This document shows positions 42,006 through 51,227 of a DNA stretch of 64,000 nt, in pieces; position 1 is the stretch's first letter, and the number at the start of each line of letters is the position of its first letter. Position numbers and translations under genes: made by a program. The notes beneath the pieces were generated by a model, which was given only the letters and a program-made list of their open reading frames with translations, ran no database searches and was not told the origin of the DNA. This DNA comes from an uncultured Candidatus Melainabacteria bacterium (lineage in GTDB: Bacteria > Cyanobacteriota > Vampirovibrionia > Gastranaerophilales > Gastranaerophilaceae): NCBI GenBank assembly GCA_947570135.1, contig CANOTP010000001.1, forward strand, positions 310,001 through 374,000. The letters run 5' to 3'.

Positions 42006-42046
42006 TAATCGTTTAAATAATGGCGGTTGTAAATAAGGGTAAAACC

Positions 42047-43687
42047 TTATATGTAAAAAGATTTACAATAATCATCCCAAGCTTTTTGGTAAGCATTTTC
42101 GACACGAGTTGCAAACCCGTCCGAATCTTTCATCAGCTTTGAATTGAACAGGATATTTCGCAGGTTTTTGCGGTAGTAATCAAGTTTTTTAATATCTTTT
42201 GAAAGTTTTACGCCTTTTTTGATGTACTCATCTTCATTTGTTGCGATAAGATCATCCAGTTTAAGAGCTTTATTTACTCTTGCGCAGCCGCGGGATTGCA
42301 TGCTTTGACCGATAAGGGTTAATATAGGAAGCCCCATTGAAATTGCTTCTATTGTGATAGTAAGCCCGTTAAACGGTGTTGGGTCAAGTCCAATATCTGC
42401 AAGTTTATATGCGCTGAAGTGTGAGTCTTTACACACAATATTGTTAAATATAAGCCTGTCGGATGTTATGCCAAAACTTTCAAATTTGTATTTCAATCGT
42501 TCGATAATACTTGGTGTCATCTGGGTTCTGTAGATTAAGAGTTTTGAGCTTGGAACTTCTTTTAAAAGTTTTGCCCAAAGCTCAAGTGTGTAATCGTTAA
42601 GTTTTGATGTGCAGTTAAAGCTTCCGAAAGTTATGTAACCGTTTTTATGGTACGGAAGTTCGTTTAGTTCGGGCAGAACCTGATTTTTGTTATTGAAGCA
42701 AAATCTTTGCATACAGGTGCCTAAGTATAACGGTTTTTCTGTATAATTTTTAGCGAAATCTTTTGGTATGGTAAATTCATCGGCGAAAATATAATCAATT
42801 TCGGGGATTCCTAAGGTATTTACAAAACCCAAATACTGCATTTGAATCGGTGCGGGCTTTTGCATTAGTGCAAAACTTCTGCAATGTGTAAAACCTCCCA
42901 AATCAACAAGAATGTCAACGTTATTACAGTAAATAAATTTTGCCAGTTGTTCATTTGTCATATTACTGCAATCGTTCCATAACATTCCTGTTTGTTTTAT
43001 TCTTTCGGTTACATAATCATTTTTCTTTGTTGTCGAAAATAGAGAGAAGTCAAATTTGTCCTGATGATGAGATTCCAGAAGCGGAAGAATAAATTGCATC
43101 ATAGCGTGACACTTAAAATCAGAAGATAAATATCCGATATGTAATCTCTTTTTATCTTTTCTGTTTCTAGATGAATGGTCAAAGATTTCAATATCCGAAG
43201 TTAGATAATGAGCTCGAAAATTTTTTACATCGGCTTCAATAGCTTCTTTTAATTGTTCTTGGGTATAATTGTGAGATTTTAGTATTGTAAGAGCTTTGCC
43301 TGATAGTGAAATTTCATCTGTTGGTTTTAATTCCAGAACTTTAGAGTAATATTTTATTGCGATGTCGTTATCAACATAGTAATAAAGATAAGCAAGCATA
43401 GCGTAAATGCTTGAGTTTGTAGTGCAATAATCAAGAGTTTTTTCGTAAGCTTCTCTTGCTTGGTCGCGTTTATTTTGAGCATAATAGCAGTTGCCGAGTT
43501 TTCTGTAGATTTCGCAGATGTCAAACTCAAAAGACTTATCCGTCATTTTCAATGCTTCATTAAGAATTTTGATGGCTTCATTATAACTAGCATTTTTATA
43601 AAGCTCATCTGCATATCCTATTTTGTCGTAAATCGGACCTTTTGTAATCCTTTTGCTTAAACGTACATATTCACTCTTCTTTTCCAT
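42047..43687 (-). CDS. TPR glycosyltransferase of family GT41 (OGT/SPINDLY-like)
   Basis: A 546-residue protein. Residues 20-170 are TPRs (ADELYKNASYNEAIKILNEA, RDQAREAYEKTLDYCTTNSS, AIKYYSKVLELKPTDE). The catalytic part resembles O-GlcNAc transferase: KRLHIGYLSSDFKCHAMMQF with the conserved His, DILVDLGGFTHCRSFALMQK, PAPIQMQYLGFVNTLGIPEI-DYIFAD, YITFGSFNCTSKLNDYTLELW, then LADIGLDPTPFNGLTITIEAISMGLPILTL and SRGCARVNKAL. GT41 includes O-GlcNAc transferases and the HMW1C N-glucosyltransferases that modify adhesins. It is divergent from the giant autotransporter at 43803. Its promoter TTGACT/TATTAT ends six bases before the ATG, so it is probably leaderless. Confidence 0.9.
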   Translation of the reverse strand: MEKKSEYVRLSKRITKGPIYDKIGYADELYKNASYNEAIKILNEALKMTDKSFEFDICEIYRKLGNCYYAQNKRDQAREAYEKTLDYCTTNSSIYAMLAYLYYYVDNDIAIKYYSKVLELKPTDEISLSGKALTILKSHNYTQEQLKEAIEADVKNFRAHYLTSDIEIFDHSSRNRKDKKRLHIGYLSSDFKCHAMMQFILPLLESHHQDKFDFSLFSTTKKNDYVTERIKQTGMLWNDCSNMTNEQLAKFIYCNNVDILVDLGGFTHCRSFALMQKPAPIQMQYLGFVNTLGIPEIDYIFADEFTIPKDFAKNYTEKPLYLGTCMQRFCFNNKNQVLPELNELPYHKNGYITFGSFNCTSKLNDYTLELWAKLLKEVPSSKLLIYRTQMTPSIIERLKYKFESFGITSDRLIFNNIVCKDSHFSAYKLADIGLDPTPFNGLTITIEAISMGLPILTLIGQSMQSRGCARVNKALKLDDLIATNEDEYIKKGVKLSKDIKKLDYYRKNLRNILFNSKLMKDSDGFATRVENAYQKAWDDYCKSFYI

Positions 43688-43693
43688 AAATAA

Positions 43694-43722
43694 ATAATAA
43701 AAGATAAGTGACTTTTAGTCAA
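43694..43722 (-). promoter_or_regulatory. Promoter of the GT41 gene
   Basis: On the minus strand TTGACT (43717-43722), 17 bases, TATTAT (43694-43699), ending six bases before the ATG at 43687; no ribosome site is present. Confidence 0.6.
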
Positions 43723-43802
43723 ATTTGTTGTTGAAAATCATGTCTGTTTGTTATAAATTTTAATTATAATAAAGAGTGAGATAGAGTAACCGGAGGGATG
43801 TA

Positions 43803-46800
43803 ATGAAATTAGGAATTAAGCGTTCTTTATGCGTTGCAGGCTGTTTGTCAGTGCTTGTTTTACCGACGGCAACGGCTGCAGATGTTAGTTGTTCAAATAT
43901 TTTAAATAAAGGAATTATAACGGGAGCTGCTATTAAAATTGGTAATGATACTTATCCTGTAGACCCGTCAGATATAAGTTATACCAATAATAGTGATATT
44001 GATCTTAGTGCCGGAGAAAATTCACAAGTTTTGGTTGATACTGGTTTTACATTAACAAATAATGGCGCTTTGACAAACATTGGAGGGTTTGAAAACCATG
44101 GTACTATTACTACAACTAACAATGGTGGTACTTTATCAATAGTAAGCGGAACTAATGGCAATTACGGTACGATTACTCAAAGTAGTATGAATATAAGTGC
44201 TCAATTTACTAATCGTCAAAATGGAAGCATAACTGCTGAGGTTACAAATAGTGTGGGCGCAAACTTTACTAACGAAGAAAACGCATCAGTAACAGGTTCT
44301 GTTATAAATAAAGCTACATTTGCAAATAACGGAACGGTTAACGGTGCAATATCAAATGAAGTTGGAGGAGCCTTTACCAATACGGGTGTAATCGGGTTAG
44401 AATCAAGTAAAGTTAATATTACAAACTCAGGTACTTTTAATGCTAACAGCGGAACTTTGAATGTTGACAAGATTACGAATAATGCAGGAATCTTTACAAA
44501 CAAAGTTGCTTCAACTTTTGGTACTATTGATAACAAAAACGGTGCAACTTACAATAATGACGCCGCAACGACGGTTACAACGTTAACAAACGCGGGCAAG
44601 ATTAACAATAATTATAGCTTAAATGTTACAAATAGTTTTAATAATACCTCAAACGGAGAGATTTCAGGCCGTAACGGTACTTTAGATATCAGAAACGGCG
44701 GAACAAATGACGGTACGATTTCTCAAAAAGATGTTAAAATCGCAGGTGATTTCGCAAATAATAACTCTTTAACTGCAACAACCAATTTTGAAAATACAGG
44801 AACAATTACGGGAAATAACGGTAATTTGACTGTTAAAGACGGTTCTTCAACGGGTTCAATAACTCAAAATAACGTGAGCGTAAATGGTACATTTACTAAC
44901 AGTAACAGCATAACTGCTGTTACTAAACTGCTTAATGGTGGAGAGTTTACAAATGATGCGACAGGTTCAATAACCGCTGCAACTATTGAAAATAGTGTCG
45001 GTAAAACCTTTACCAATGATGGAGCTGCCGCAGCTGCGGTTACAAACAGAGGACGGTTTAACAATAATGGAACCGTAACAGGTACTGTATCAAATGTGTC
45101 AGGTGCAACATTCACCAATACAGGTACAATAGGTTCTGCTTCAAGCAAAGCAAATATAATAAACTCAGGTACTTTTAACGCTAATAGCGGAACTTTGAAT
45201 GTTGACAAGATTACAAATAATGCCGGAACTTTTACAAACAAAGTTGCTTCAACTTTAGGCTCAATTGATAATAAAAACGGAGCAACTTATAATAACGAAG
45301 CTGCAACCACTGTTACAGCGGTTACAAATGCGGGCATATTTAATAATAAAGCTGATTTAACAGCTACAACTGTTGCCAATACTAATACATTTACAAATAC
45401 ATCTAACCTGACGGCAGATAATTTAACAAATGAAAAAACTTTCAATAATAATGGCGGAACAGTTACTGTTAATACAAGTTTTGAAAATACCTCAAACGGG
45501 ACAATCTCAGGTGGTACTTTAAATCTTGAAAACGGCGGTACCAACAGCGGTACAATCTCTAACGGTACCTTAAACATTAACGGCGGAACTCTTGATAACA
45601 AAGGTGCTGTTTCAGGGGCTACAGTTAAAGTTGACGGTAATTTGACCAATAACGGTTCAATTACAAACAGCAATACTACCGTAAATAATGGTGCAAAACT
45701 TACTAATAGTGCGAATAAAACAATCAGCGGCGGTTCAATTGTTGCTAACGGAACATTAGATAATAAAGGTAAAATTACAGGTTCAACCATTACAGTCAGC
45801 GGTACGGATTCTGTTAACTCAGGTACTATTGAAAACAGTACAACAAATGTTGATTCAAGCTTTACAAATTCAGGCACAATTTCAGGCGGAACAACTAATG
45901 TTAACGGCACATTAATCAACAGCGGTACTATGAACGGTACAGGTTCTGTTAATGTTTCAGGAACTCTTAATAATAACGGAAAAATAGAAGGAGCTTTAGC
46001 TCTTACAATAAATAATGCTGCAAAGGTTGAAGTCGGTAACGGTGCGTCAATAAATACTACAGGTAAAATTACGATTGCAGACGGCGGAGCTTTAAATATC
46101 AATAACGGCGGAAGTGCAACTTTAAAGGCAAACGACGATTGGAGCGGTTCAATCACAAATACTGACGGAACATTAAACCTTAGCGGAAGAAATGATTCAG
46201 GCAAAGACTATACCCAAAGCGGCGGCATTTTAAATCTTACCGATTCAACTTTTGAACTTGCAAATGGCAGTTCAATTTCAGGCGGTATAGTAAATGTTAA
46301 CGGAGGTTCTTTCTCATTAGCTGACGGTTCTGAAATGACAGGAGGAAAGGTTAATGTCACAACAGGCACAGTTAACGTTAGCGGTACAATTGAAGACGGT
46401 GCAGAACTTTCAATTACAAACGGTGTAACTTATGATGTTAAATCAACAGGTGATGTTGTTCTAAATAACAACGATACTTGGAATGGAACGGGAACCGTTA
46501 AATTAAGCGGCGGAAATCTTGATTTTCAAGGTACAAAAGACGGCGCAAACGGTGTTTTAAAAGCCGATAGCGGAGAGTTGAAAATTAACGGTGCTTTAGC
46601 TCTTGGTAACGGTAGTTACATAAAAGATGCAGTAAATGCTGAAATCAATAAAGATGTAACACTTAATTCAGGTTCTTCTGTTTCACTTAATACGGGTGAC
46701 AGTTGGAATGCAGGTGCAGATATTACAGTATCAGGCGGTACTTTAAATTATACCGATTTAACTTCAAACGGCGCATTACACGCAAATTCAGGTAATGTTA

Positions 46801-49800
46801 ATATCTCAGGCGGAGAGTTAACAATTGCTTCTGGCAGCACAATTGCAAGTGCGGTTAATACTCAACTTACAGGCGGTAAATTGATTGTTGACGGCGGTTC
46901 TGTTGCTTTGAACGGACAAGACAAATGGTCAGGGGATGTTGAATTAAGTTCGGGTTCGCTTGACTTTAATATGGCAAATACAAATACGGGTAAGTTAAAT
47001 GCTACAGGCGGAAACTTAAACGTAAACGGCGGAACTTTGACTTTGGTTAACGGAAGTTCTGTTAAGGATACTGTAGCAACCACAATAAACGGTAATGTTG
47101 ATGTACAAGCAGGAGCAGATCTTAACCTGAATAGCGGTGATTCTTGGAGCTCTGCAGGTAAAGTTACTCTTAACGGCGGTACATTGAATTACTCAGATTT
47201 AACCTCAAACGGTGTTATTGATGCAAAAACAGGTGACTTAAATATTAATAGCGGAACTTTAAATGTTGGTAACAACAGTTCTATCGAGTCTGCTGTTAAT
47301 ACAACAGTTACAGGTGATATGAATATTTCAGGCAGCGGTAAAGTTGTCCTTGACGGCAGCGATAAGTGGACAGGTGACATTACAATGTCAGGAGGAAGCT
47401 TAGATTATAGCCTTGATTCAAACGGAAAACTTGTAGCATCAGGCGGAAATCTGACGGTCCGCGGCGGAACATTAACACTTGCGACCGACAGTTCTGTCGG
47501 AAATGCCGTAAAAACTGCAATAAAAAGTGACGTTGTTGTAAATGGCGGCGAACTTAACCTGAATTCAGGCGATAGTTGGACATCAGGTACAATCACAATG
47601 GATGACGGTACGTTTAACTATAGTGATATAACTTCATCCGGTAAACTTGTTGCATCAGACGGTACGTTTAATTTCAACAGCGGATCTTTAACACTTGTTG
47701 ACGGTAGTTCAATTGCTGCAGAAGTTGATACAAAAATTGCAGGAACTCTAAACCTTAACGACGGTTCTGTTATTCTTGAGGACAGTGAAAAAGATTCGTG
47801 GACTGGAGTTGTAAACTTAAACGGCGGAAGTCTTGATTATGCTTTAAATAAAAACGGTGCGTTACACGCATCAAAAGGAGATTTAACCGTCAGCGGAGGC
47901 AAATTAACTCTAAATAACGGAAGTTATGTAAATAATGATGTAAAAACAGTTATAAACAGTGCAGTTGACGTTAAAGGCGGGACCTTAAGCTTAAACAGTG
48001 GTGATACCTGGACTGAGTCAAGCAAGGTTACACTGGACGGCGGAACATTTAACTATGCGGATTTAATAGCTAACGGATTATTTGCGGGTGTTAAAGGCAA
48101 CTTAAATACAAAAGAAGGTAGTGTTTTAACTGTTTCAGGTGCCGAATCATTTATTAAATCAGAAGTTACTGCAAACATTAATGGTGATTTGGTTATCGCA
48201 AACGGTGGTGTTGTAGACCTTGGCAATACAGGACATTCAACTGTCGGAGCTGTTGATAAAATCACGGGTAATGTGCTTGTTGATAACGGCGGTACATTAA
48301 ATATCTTCAATGACTTGAACTTTAGACCTGTAAACCCTGATACGGGGTACTCTGATCAGGTTATAACAATAAATTCTGACGGTAAAATGAACCTTGAAAC
48401 AACAGGCGAACTTCACTTGTATCCGAACCTTGCAGGAGCAGGTCCTGTTGATAAGAACGGCGAAGGTAACGTTTGGTTCCACGGTAATTTTGATAATTAT
48501 ACTGGTAATATTACTATCAAAAATGGTGGAGATTTACTGTTTGAACAGGGCTTAACAGGAAGCTTGGTTATCGGTGAAGATGTCGATGGTAAAGGTTTAA
48601 CTATCGGTATTCACGCTGATGAAATTAAAGGTAATCTGATTCAGGAACGTGATATTACCATGAAGTATTCAACTTACCATGATGATATTGATTTGAACTT
48701 GGCAATGAATCCTGACAGTGTTGTCAACGTAACTAAAGGTGCTATTATTGCTCAATCAAAAGGTGATAATAATATTAACTTTGGCGGAACAATTACAGTA
48801 TCGCCTGCCGAAGGCTATGAAAAACCTGTTTCAATGACTGCAATAAGTAACGGTTCTGTTAACTTTAATAATAATGTTAATATAAACGATGCAACCATGA
48901 ATTTAACCACAGGCAAGGGGGCAAACTTCAATAAAACTACTGTTTTAAGCGGAGATAGCCATTTGAATGTGATTAAAGGCGACTTGAATTTTGATAAATT
49001 AACATTTATCGGAACAGACGCTGTAATTCATGATATGAACGGTCAAATCAACAGCAATACAATCGGAGATTTGGATTTATATAACGGAAAAGCTGATTTT
49101 ACGGTTGATTTAAACGGCAGAGATTGGCAGCACGATAAATTTGTTATTTCTGATATTACGGATTTAGACGGCGGAAATATTCATATCAGTGATTGGCAGT
49201 TTGCCGATGATTGGAACAGAACAAATAAAGCTCCGATTGACAGACATATTATCATGAATATGTTTGATGTATCAAAAGTTGATCCTGCAATTGCAGCTAA
49301 TATCAACTTTACTCAAACCGATAAAGAAATCTTTACACCAATCGGTTGGTACAAGTTAGAAAATTACACTAAATATAATAATATAACAGGTGTAATGGAA
49401 TCTGTTCCGGGGGTAATTCAATCTTCATTAGTAAGATATAACCCTCAAGTCTTCAGAGGTCAGGTTGCAACGTTAGCAATGCATAATAATCAATTGATTA
49501 TTGACGATATGTTAACAAATCATGTAGGTTTACATAGCGAAAGATTTCTTGATTCAAAAGCTAATAAATATGCAATTCATGAAGGAAACTACGTCGGACC
49601 GTATCAATATACCCAAGAAGACGGCGGAATCTGGATGAAAAATTTTGTTTCATTTGAAAAACTTTCAATGACTCAAAATTTGAGAGTAGGTAATAATTTC
49701 TACGGAACATTGGTTGGTGCTGATTTACCTGTTGTAGACTTAAAACAAGGTTGGAAATTGGTTCCTACCGCATATATCGGTTATAACGGCGCTCACCAAT

Positions 49801-50447
49801 ATTTCAGTAATGTAAGTATGTACCAAAACGGCGGACAATTAGGCTTTATGGGTACTTTCCTGAAAGATAACTTTGTAGGTTCAGTGTTAGCTTATGCTGG
49901 TGCTTACTTAAACGATATGAAAGTTAACGGTATAAACGAGTATACCGAAAACTTCTTTGTCGGTACTGCTGCAAAAGCTGCTTATAACTATCACCCGACA
50001 AAGCATTTCACAATCCAACCGAATGTGTTTGTGTCATATAACTTCTTCGGAAAACAAAATTGGCACTCTAACTTTGGTGATATGTGCATGAATTCAGGCT
50101 ATATGAACGGGGTTAACGTTGCACCGGGATTAAACTTAATTTATGCAAGAGAAACTTGGAGTACTTATGCTACATTCCAGTATATGTATAATATCAATGA
50201 TGATTTAACAGGTCGTGCAGGAAACGTAATGCTTGACGGTGTTCAAATGCGTCATGGTTATATTCAATATGGTATCGGTGTTACAAAAACTTGGAAAGAT
50301 CGTATGAACTCATTCTTCCAAATTGTATTAAGAAACGGCGGAAGAACAGGTATCGGATTCCAGTTAGGTGCTCAATACTTATTCGATTGGAAAACTCCTT
50401 GGTCTAAAAAGCCTCAAGCAGCTCCAAAACATGAAATTAAGTTATAA
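43803..50447 (+). CDS. Giant autotransporter adhesin
   Basis: A 2214-residue surface protein with a signal peptide (residues 1-26, CVAGCLSVLVLPTATAA). The passenger of about 1850 residues is rich in Asn, Gly, Thr and Ser with short beta-helix-type repeats (xxNNGTxxGxxxNxxG). The C-terminal barrel covers about residues 1940-2190 (GGIWMKNFVSFEKLSMTQNL, RVGNNFYGTLVGADLPVV, WKLVPTAYIGYNGAHQYF, YIQYGIGVTKTWKDRMNSFF). A block near residues 170-265 is duplicated near 415-510, and units of about 144 residues repeat from 962 to 1440. After the last strand (LGAQYLFDW) there is an extra basic tail KTPWSKKPQAAPKHEIKL, unusual because barrels mostly end in an aromatic residue. GGAGGGATGTA precedes the ATG. 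The divergent GT41 gene may glycosylate it. Confidence 0.92.
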   Translation: MKLGIKRSLCVAGCLSVLVLPTATAADVSCSNILNKGIITGAAIKIGNDTYPVDPSDISYTNNSDIDLSAGENSQVLVDTGFTLTNNGALTNIGGFENHGTITTTNNGGTLSIVSGTNGNYGTITQSSMNISAQFTNRQNGSITAEVTNSVGANFTNEENASVTGSVINKATFANNGTVNGAISNEVGGAFTNTGVIGLESSKVNITNSGTFNANSGTLNVDKITNNAGIFTNKVASTFGTIDNKNGATYNNDAATTVTTLTNAGKINNNYSLNVTNSFNNTSNGEISGRNGTLDIRNGGTNDGTISQKDVKIAGDFANNNSLTATTNFENTGTITGNNGNLTVKDGSSTGSITQNNVSVNGTFTNSNSITAVTKLLNGGEFTNDATGSITAATIENSVGKTFTNDGAAAAAVTNRGRFNNNGTVTGTVSNVSGATFTNTGTIGSASSKANIINSGTFNANSGTLNVDKITNNAGTFTNKVASTLGSIDNKNGATYNNEAATTVTAVTNAGIFNNKADLTATTVANTNTFTNTSNLTADNLTNEKTFNNNGGTVTVNTSFENTSNGTISGGTLNLENGGTNSGTISNGTLNINGGTLDNKGAVSGATVKVDGNLTNNGSITNSNTTVNNGAKLTNSANKTISGGSIVANGTLDNKGKITGSTITVSGTDSVNSGTIENSTTNVDSSFTNSGTISGGTTNVNGTLINSGTMNGTGSVNVSGTLNNNGKIEGALALTINNAAKVEVGNGASINTTGKITIADGGALNINNGGSATLKANDDWSGSITNTDGTLNLSGRNDSGKDYTQSGGILNLTDSTFELANGSSISGGIVNVNGGSFSLADGSEMTGGKVNVTTGTVNVSGTIEDGAELSITNGVTYDVKSTGDVVLNNNDTWNGTGTVKLSGGNLDFQGTKDGANGVLKADSGELKINGALALGNGSYIKDAVNAEINKDVTLNSGSSVSLNTGDSWNAGADITVSGGTLNYTDLTSNGALHANSGNVNISGGELTIASGSTIASAVNTQLTGGKLIVDGGSVALNGQDKWSGDVELSSGSLDFNMANTNTGKLNATGGNLNVNGGTLTLVNGSSVKDTVATTINGNVDVQAGADLNLNSGDSWSSAGKVTLNGGTLNYSDLTSNGVIDAKTGDLNINSGTLNVGNNSSIESAVNTTVTGDMNISGSGKVVLDGSDKWTGDITMSGGSLDYSLDSNGKLVASGGNLTVRGGTLTLATDSSVGNAVKTAIKSDVVVNGGELNLNSGDSWTSGTITMDDGTFNYSDITSSGKLVASDGTFNFNSGSLTLVDGSSIAAEVDTKIAGTLNLNDGSVILEDSEKDSWTGVVNLNGGSLDYALNKNGALHASKGDLTVSGGKLTLNNGSYVNNDVKTVINSAVDVKGGTLSLNSGDTWTESSKVTLDGGTFNYADLIANGLFAGVKGNLNTKEGSVLTVSGAESFIKSEVTANINGDLVIANGGVVDLGNTGHSTVGAVDKITGNVLVDNGGTLNIFNDLNFRPVNPDTGYSDQVITINSDGKMNLETTGELHLYPNLAGAGPVDKNGEGNVWFHGNFDNYTGNITIKNGGDLLFEQGLTGSLVIGEDVDGKGLTIGIHADEIKGNLIQERDITMKYSTYHDDIDLNLAMNPDSVVNVTKGAIIAQSKGDNNINFGGTITVSPAEGYEKPVSMTAISNGSVNFNNNVNINDATMNLTTGKGANFNKTTVLSGDSHLNVIKGDLNFDKLTFIGTDAVIHDMNGQINSNTIGDLDLYNGKADFTVDLNGRDWQHDKFVISDITDLDGGNIHISDWQFADDWNRTNKAPIDRHIIMNMFDVSKVDPAIAANINFTQTDKEIFTPIGWYKLENYTKYNNITGVMESVPGVIQSSLVRYNPQVFRGQVATLAMHNNQLIIDDMLTNHVGLHSERFLDSKANKYAIHEGNYVGPYQYTQEDGGIWMKNFVSFEKLSMTQNLRVGNNFYGTLVGADLPVVDLKQGWKLVPTAYIGYNGAHQYFSNVSMYQNGGQLGFMGTFLKDNFVGSVLAYAGAYLNDMKVNGINEYTENFFVGTAAKAAYNYHPTKHFTIQPNVFVSYNFFGKQNWHSNFGDMCMNSGYMNGVNVAPGLNLIYARETWSTYATFQYMYNINDDLTGRAGNVMLDGVQMRHGYIQYGIGVTKTWKDRMNSFFQIVLRNGGRTGIGFQLGAQYLFDWKTPWSKKPQAAPKHEIKL
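46689..48120 (+). repeat. Tandem ~144-residue repeats in the autotransporter passenger
   Basis: Units starting at a (T/S)GD(S/T)W element occur at about 46692, 47133, 47565 and 47997, so the period is about 432-441 bases. Each unit has NSGDSW, GGTLNYxDLTSNG, a GSSI element, D(K)W(T/S)G and GGSLDYxLxxNGxL in the same order. Confidence 0.75.
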
Positions 50448-50452
50448 TAAAT

Positions 50453-50492
50453 AAAAAAAAGGCGGCGGGATTTACAATCCCGCCGCCTTTTT
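50453..50492. terminator. Strong bidirectional terminator after the autotransporter
   Basis: GGCGGCGGGAT (50461-50471) and ATCCCGCCGCC (50477-50487) form an 11-base GC-rich stem around TTACA with A-run and T-run flanks. It serves both the autotransporter and the flavoprotein gene. Confidence 0.93.
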
Positions 50493-50499
50493 TGCTTTG

Positions 50500-51042
50500 T
50501 TAAACATTTTTACCCATATCGCAGGCTTCTTGAATATATTTTGTATTGTCGACTTCACCCTTTTGCCAAACTCCTGCCGCGCAAAGGATTCCTTTTTCTC
50601 GAGCATAAGACAGACAAGCAAGAAACCCTCGAAACTCTTCGACTGTTCTTACAAAAGCTCCTTGGCTTACGTCTGCTGCGCTCATTATGTAGTAAAATTC
50701 TTTGTTCGTAATTTTTGTATAACGGCTGCAGCATCTGTCAATGAATGTTTTCATTTGACCTGACATTGTATAAAAATATATTGGAGTAGCTAAGACTATT
50801 ACATCAGCTTCTGTCATTTTGTCCAAGATTTCTTCCATATCGTCTTTCTGAGAACATTTAGAGTAGCTGTTGGAGTTACAGAATCCGCATCCGCTGCAGT
50901 AGTTGATATTTTTGTCTTTCAGGAAAATCTTTTCGACCTGATTTCCTGCATCCAGGGCGCCTTGTATGAATTTGTCGCACAAAGTGTCGGAGTTGCCGCC
51001 TTTTCTTGGGGATGAAGAGATTACTAAAACTTTTTTACTCAT
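50500..51042 (-). CDS. Flavodoxin-like NAD(P)H-dependent FMN reductase
   Basis: A 180-residue flavoprotein. VLVISSSPRKGGNSDTLCDKF is the FMN phosphate loop; INYCSGCGFCNSNSYSKCSQKDDM carries the four cysteines found in the iron-sulfur flavoprotein-like branch; ADVIVLATPIYFYTMSGQMKTFIDRC is the second FMN loop. AAAGGAAG precedes the ATG at 51042. It is divergent from a MerR regulator, and its promoter has the 19-base spacer and dyad typical of MerR control. A role in removing quinones, aldehydes or other electrophiles, or in redox balance, is inferred from that regulator. Confidence 0.85.
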   Translation of the reverse strand: MSKKVLVISSSPRKGGNSDTLCDKFIQGALDAGNQVEKIFLKDKNINYCSGCGFCNSNSYSKCSQKDDMEEILDKMTEADVIVLATPIYFYTMSGQMKTFIDRCCSRYTKITNKEFYYIMSAADVSQGAFVRTVEEFRGFLACLSYAREKGILCAAGVWQKGEVDNTKYIQEACDMGKNV

Positions 51043-51072
51043 TTTTTACTTCCTTTCTTTTTTCATGTTTTT

Positions 51073-51103
51073 ATTTTACTATTTGATAGTAGCTCTCAGT
51101 TAA
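51073..51103 (-). promoter_or_regulatory. MerR-type promoter and operator of the flavoprotein gene
   Basis: On the minus strand TTAACT (51098-51103) and TAAAAT (51073-51078) are separated by 19 bases, two more than normal. A perfect dyad TACTAT-n3-ATAGTA (51077-51091) lies in the spacer and touches the -10. This is the hallmark of promoters that MerR proteins activate by untwisting. Confidence 0.75.
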
Positions 51104-51227
51104 CTCCTCGGCCGGAGGGGGCACCATGCTACCAATGGAAGTGAAATTTGTGAGGTTTTGCTACTCCGAATAATTCGTACTCGGTTGAGCAGAGGCATGA
51201 GCGAAGCGAAAAACGAAAGGACAAACA

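Larger units (their letters stand above)
40650..42046. mobile_element. Remnant of a Mu-like prophage
   Basis: Between tRNA-Phe and the GT41 gene lie two phage pieces and little else: the start of a Mu-type transposase (plus strand, 41102-41632) and the C-terminal end of a tail tape-measure protein (minus strand, 41601-42005). The two abut near 41600, so most of the phage has been deleted. The 450 bases before the transposase hold a perfect hairpin (40699-40739) and five TCGGAAG-like motifs that could be transposase sites. The outer boundaries are estimates. Confidence 0.65.

Noticed and set aside
40528-42046. Integrative element using tRNA-Phe as attachment site
   Set aside because: No duplicate of the tRNA 3' end was seen downstream and the remnant carries a Mu-type transposase, which inserts without a tRNA target.
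44216-46204. Long minus-strand open frames opposite the autotransporter
   Set aside because: They are low-complexity shadows (Leu/Pro/Val-rich) of the Asn/Thr/Gly-rich repeats, have no ribosome sites and match nothing.
51104-51227. GC-rich intergenic stretch upstream of merR as a riboswitch
   Set aside because: It has several short inverted repeats but no coherent larger fold, and the control site for the pair is better explained by the MerR dyad.
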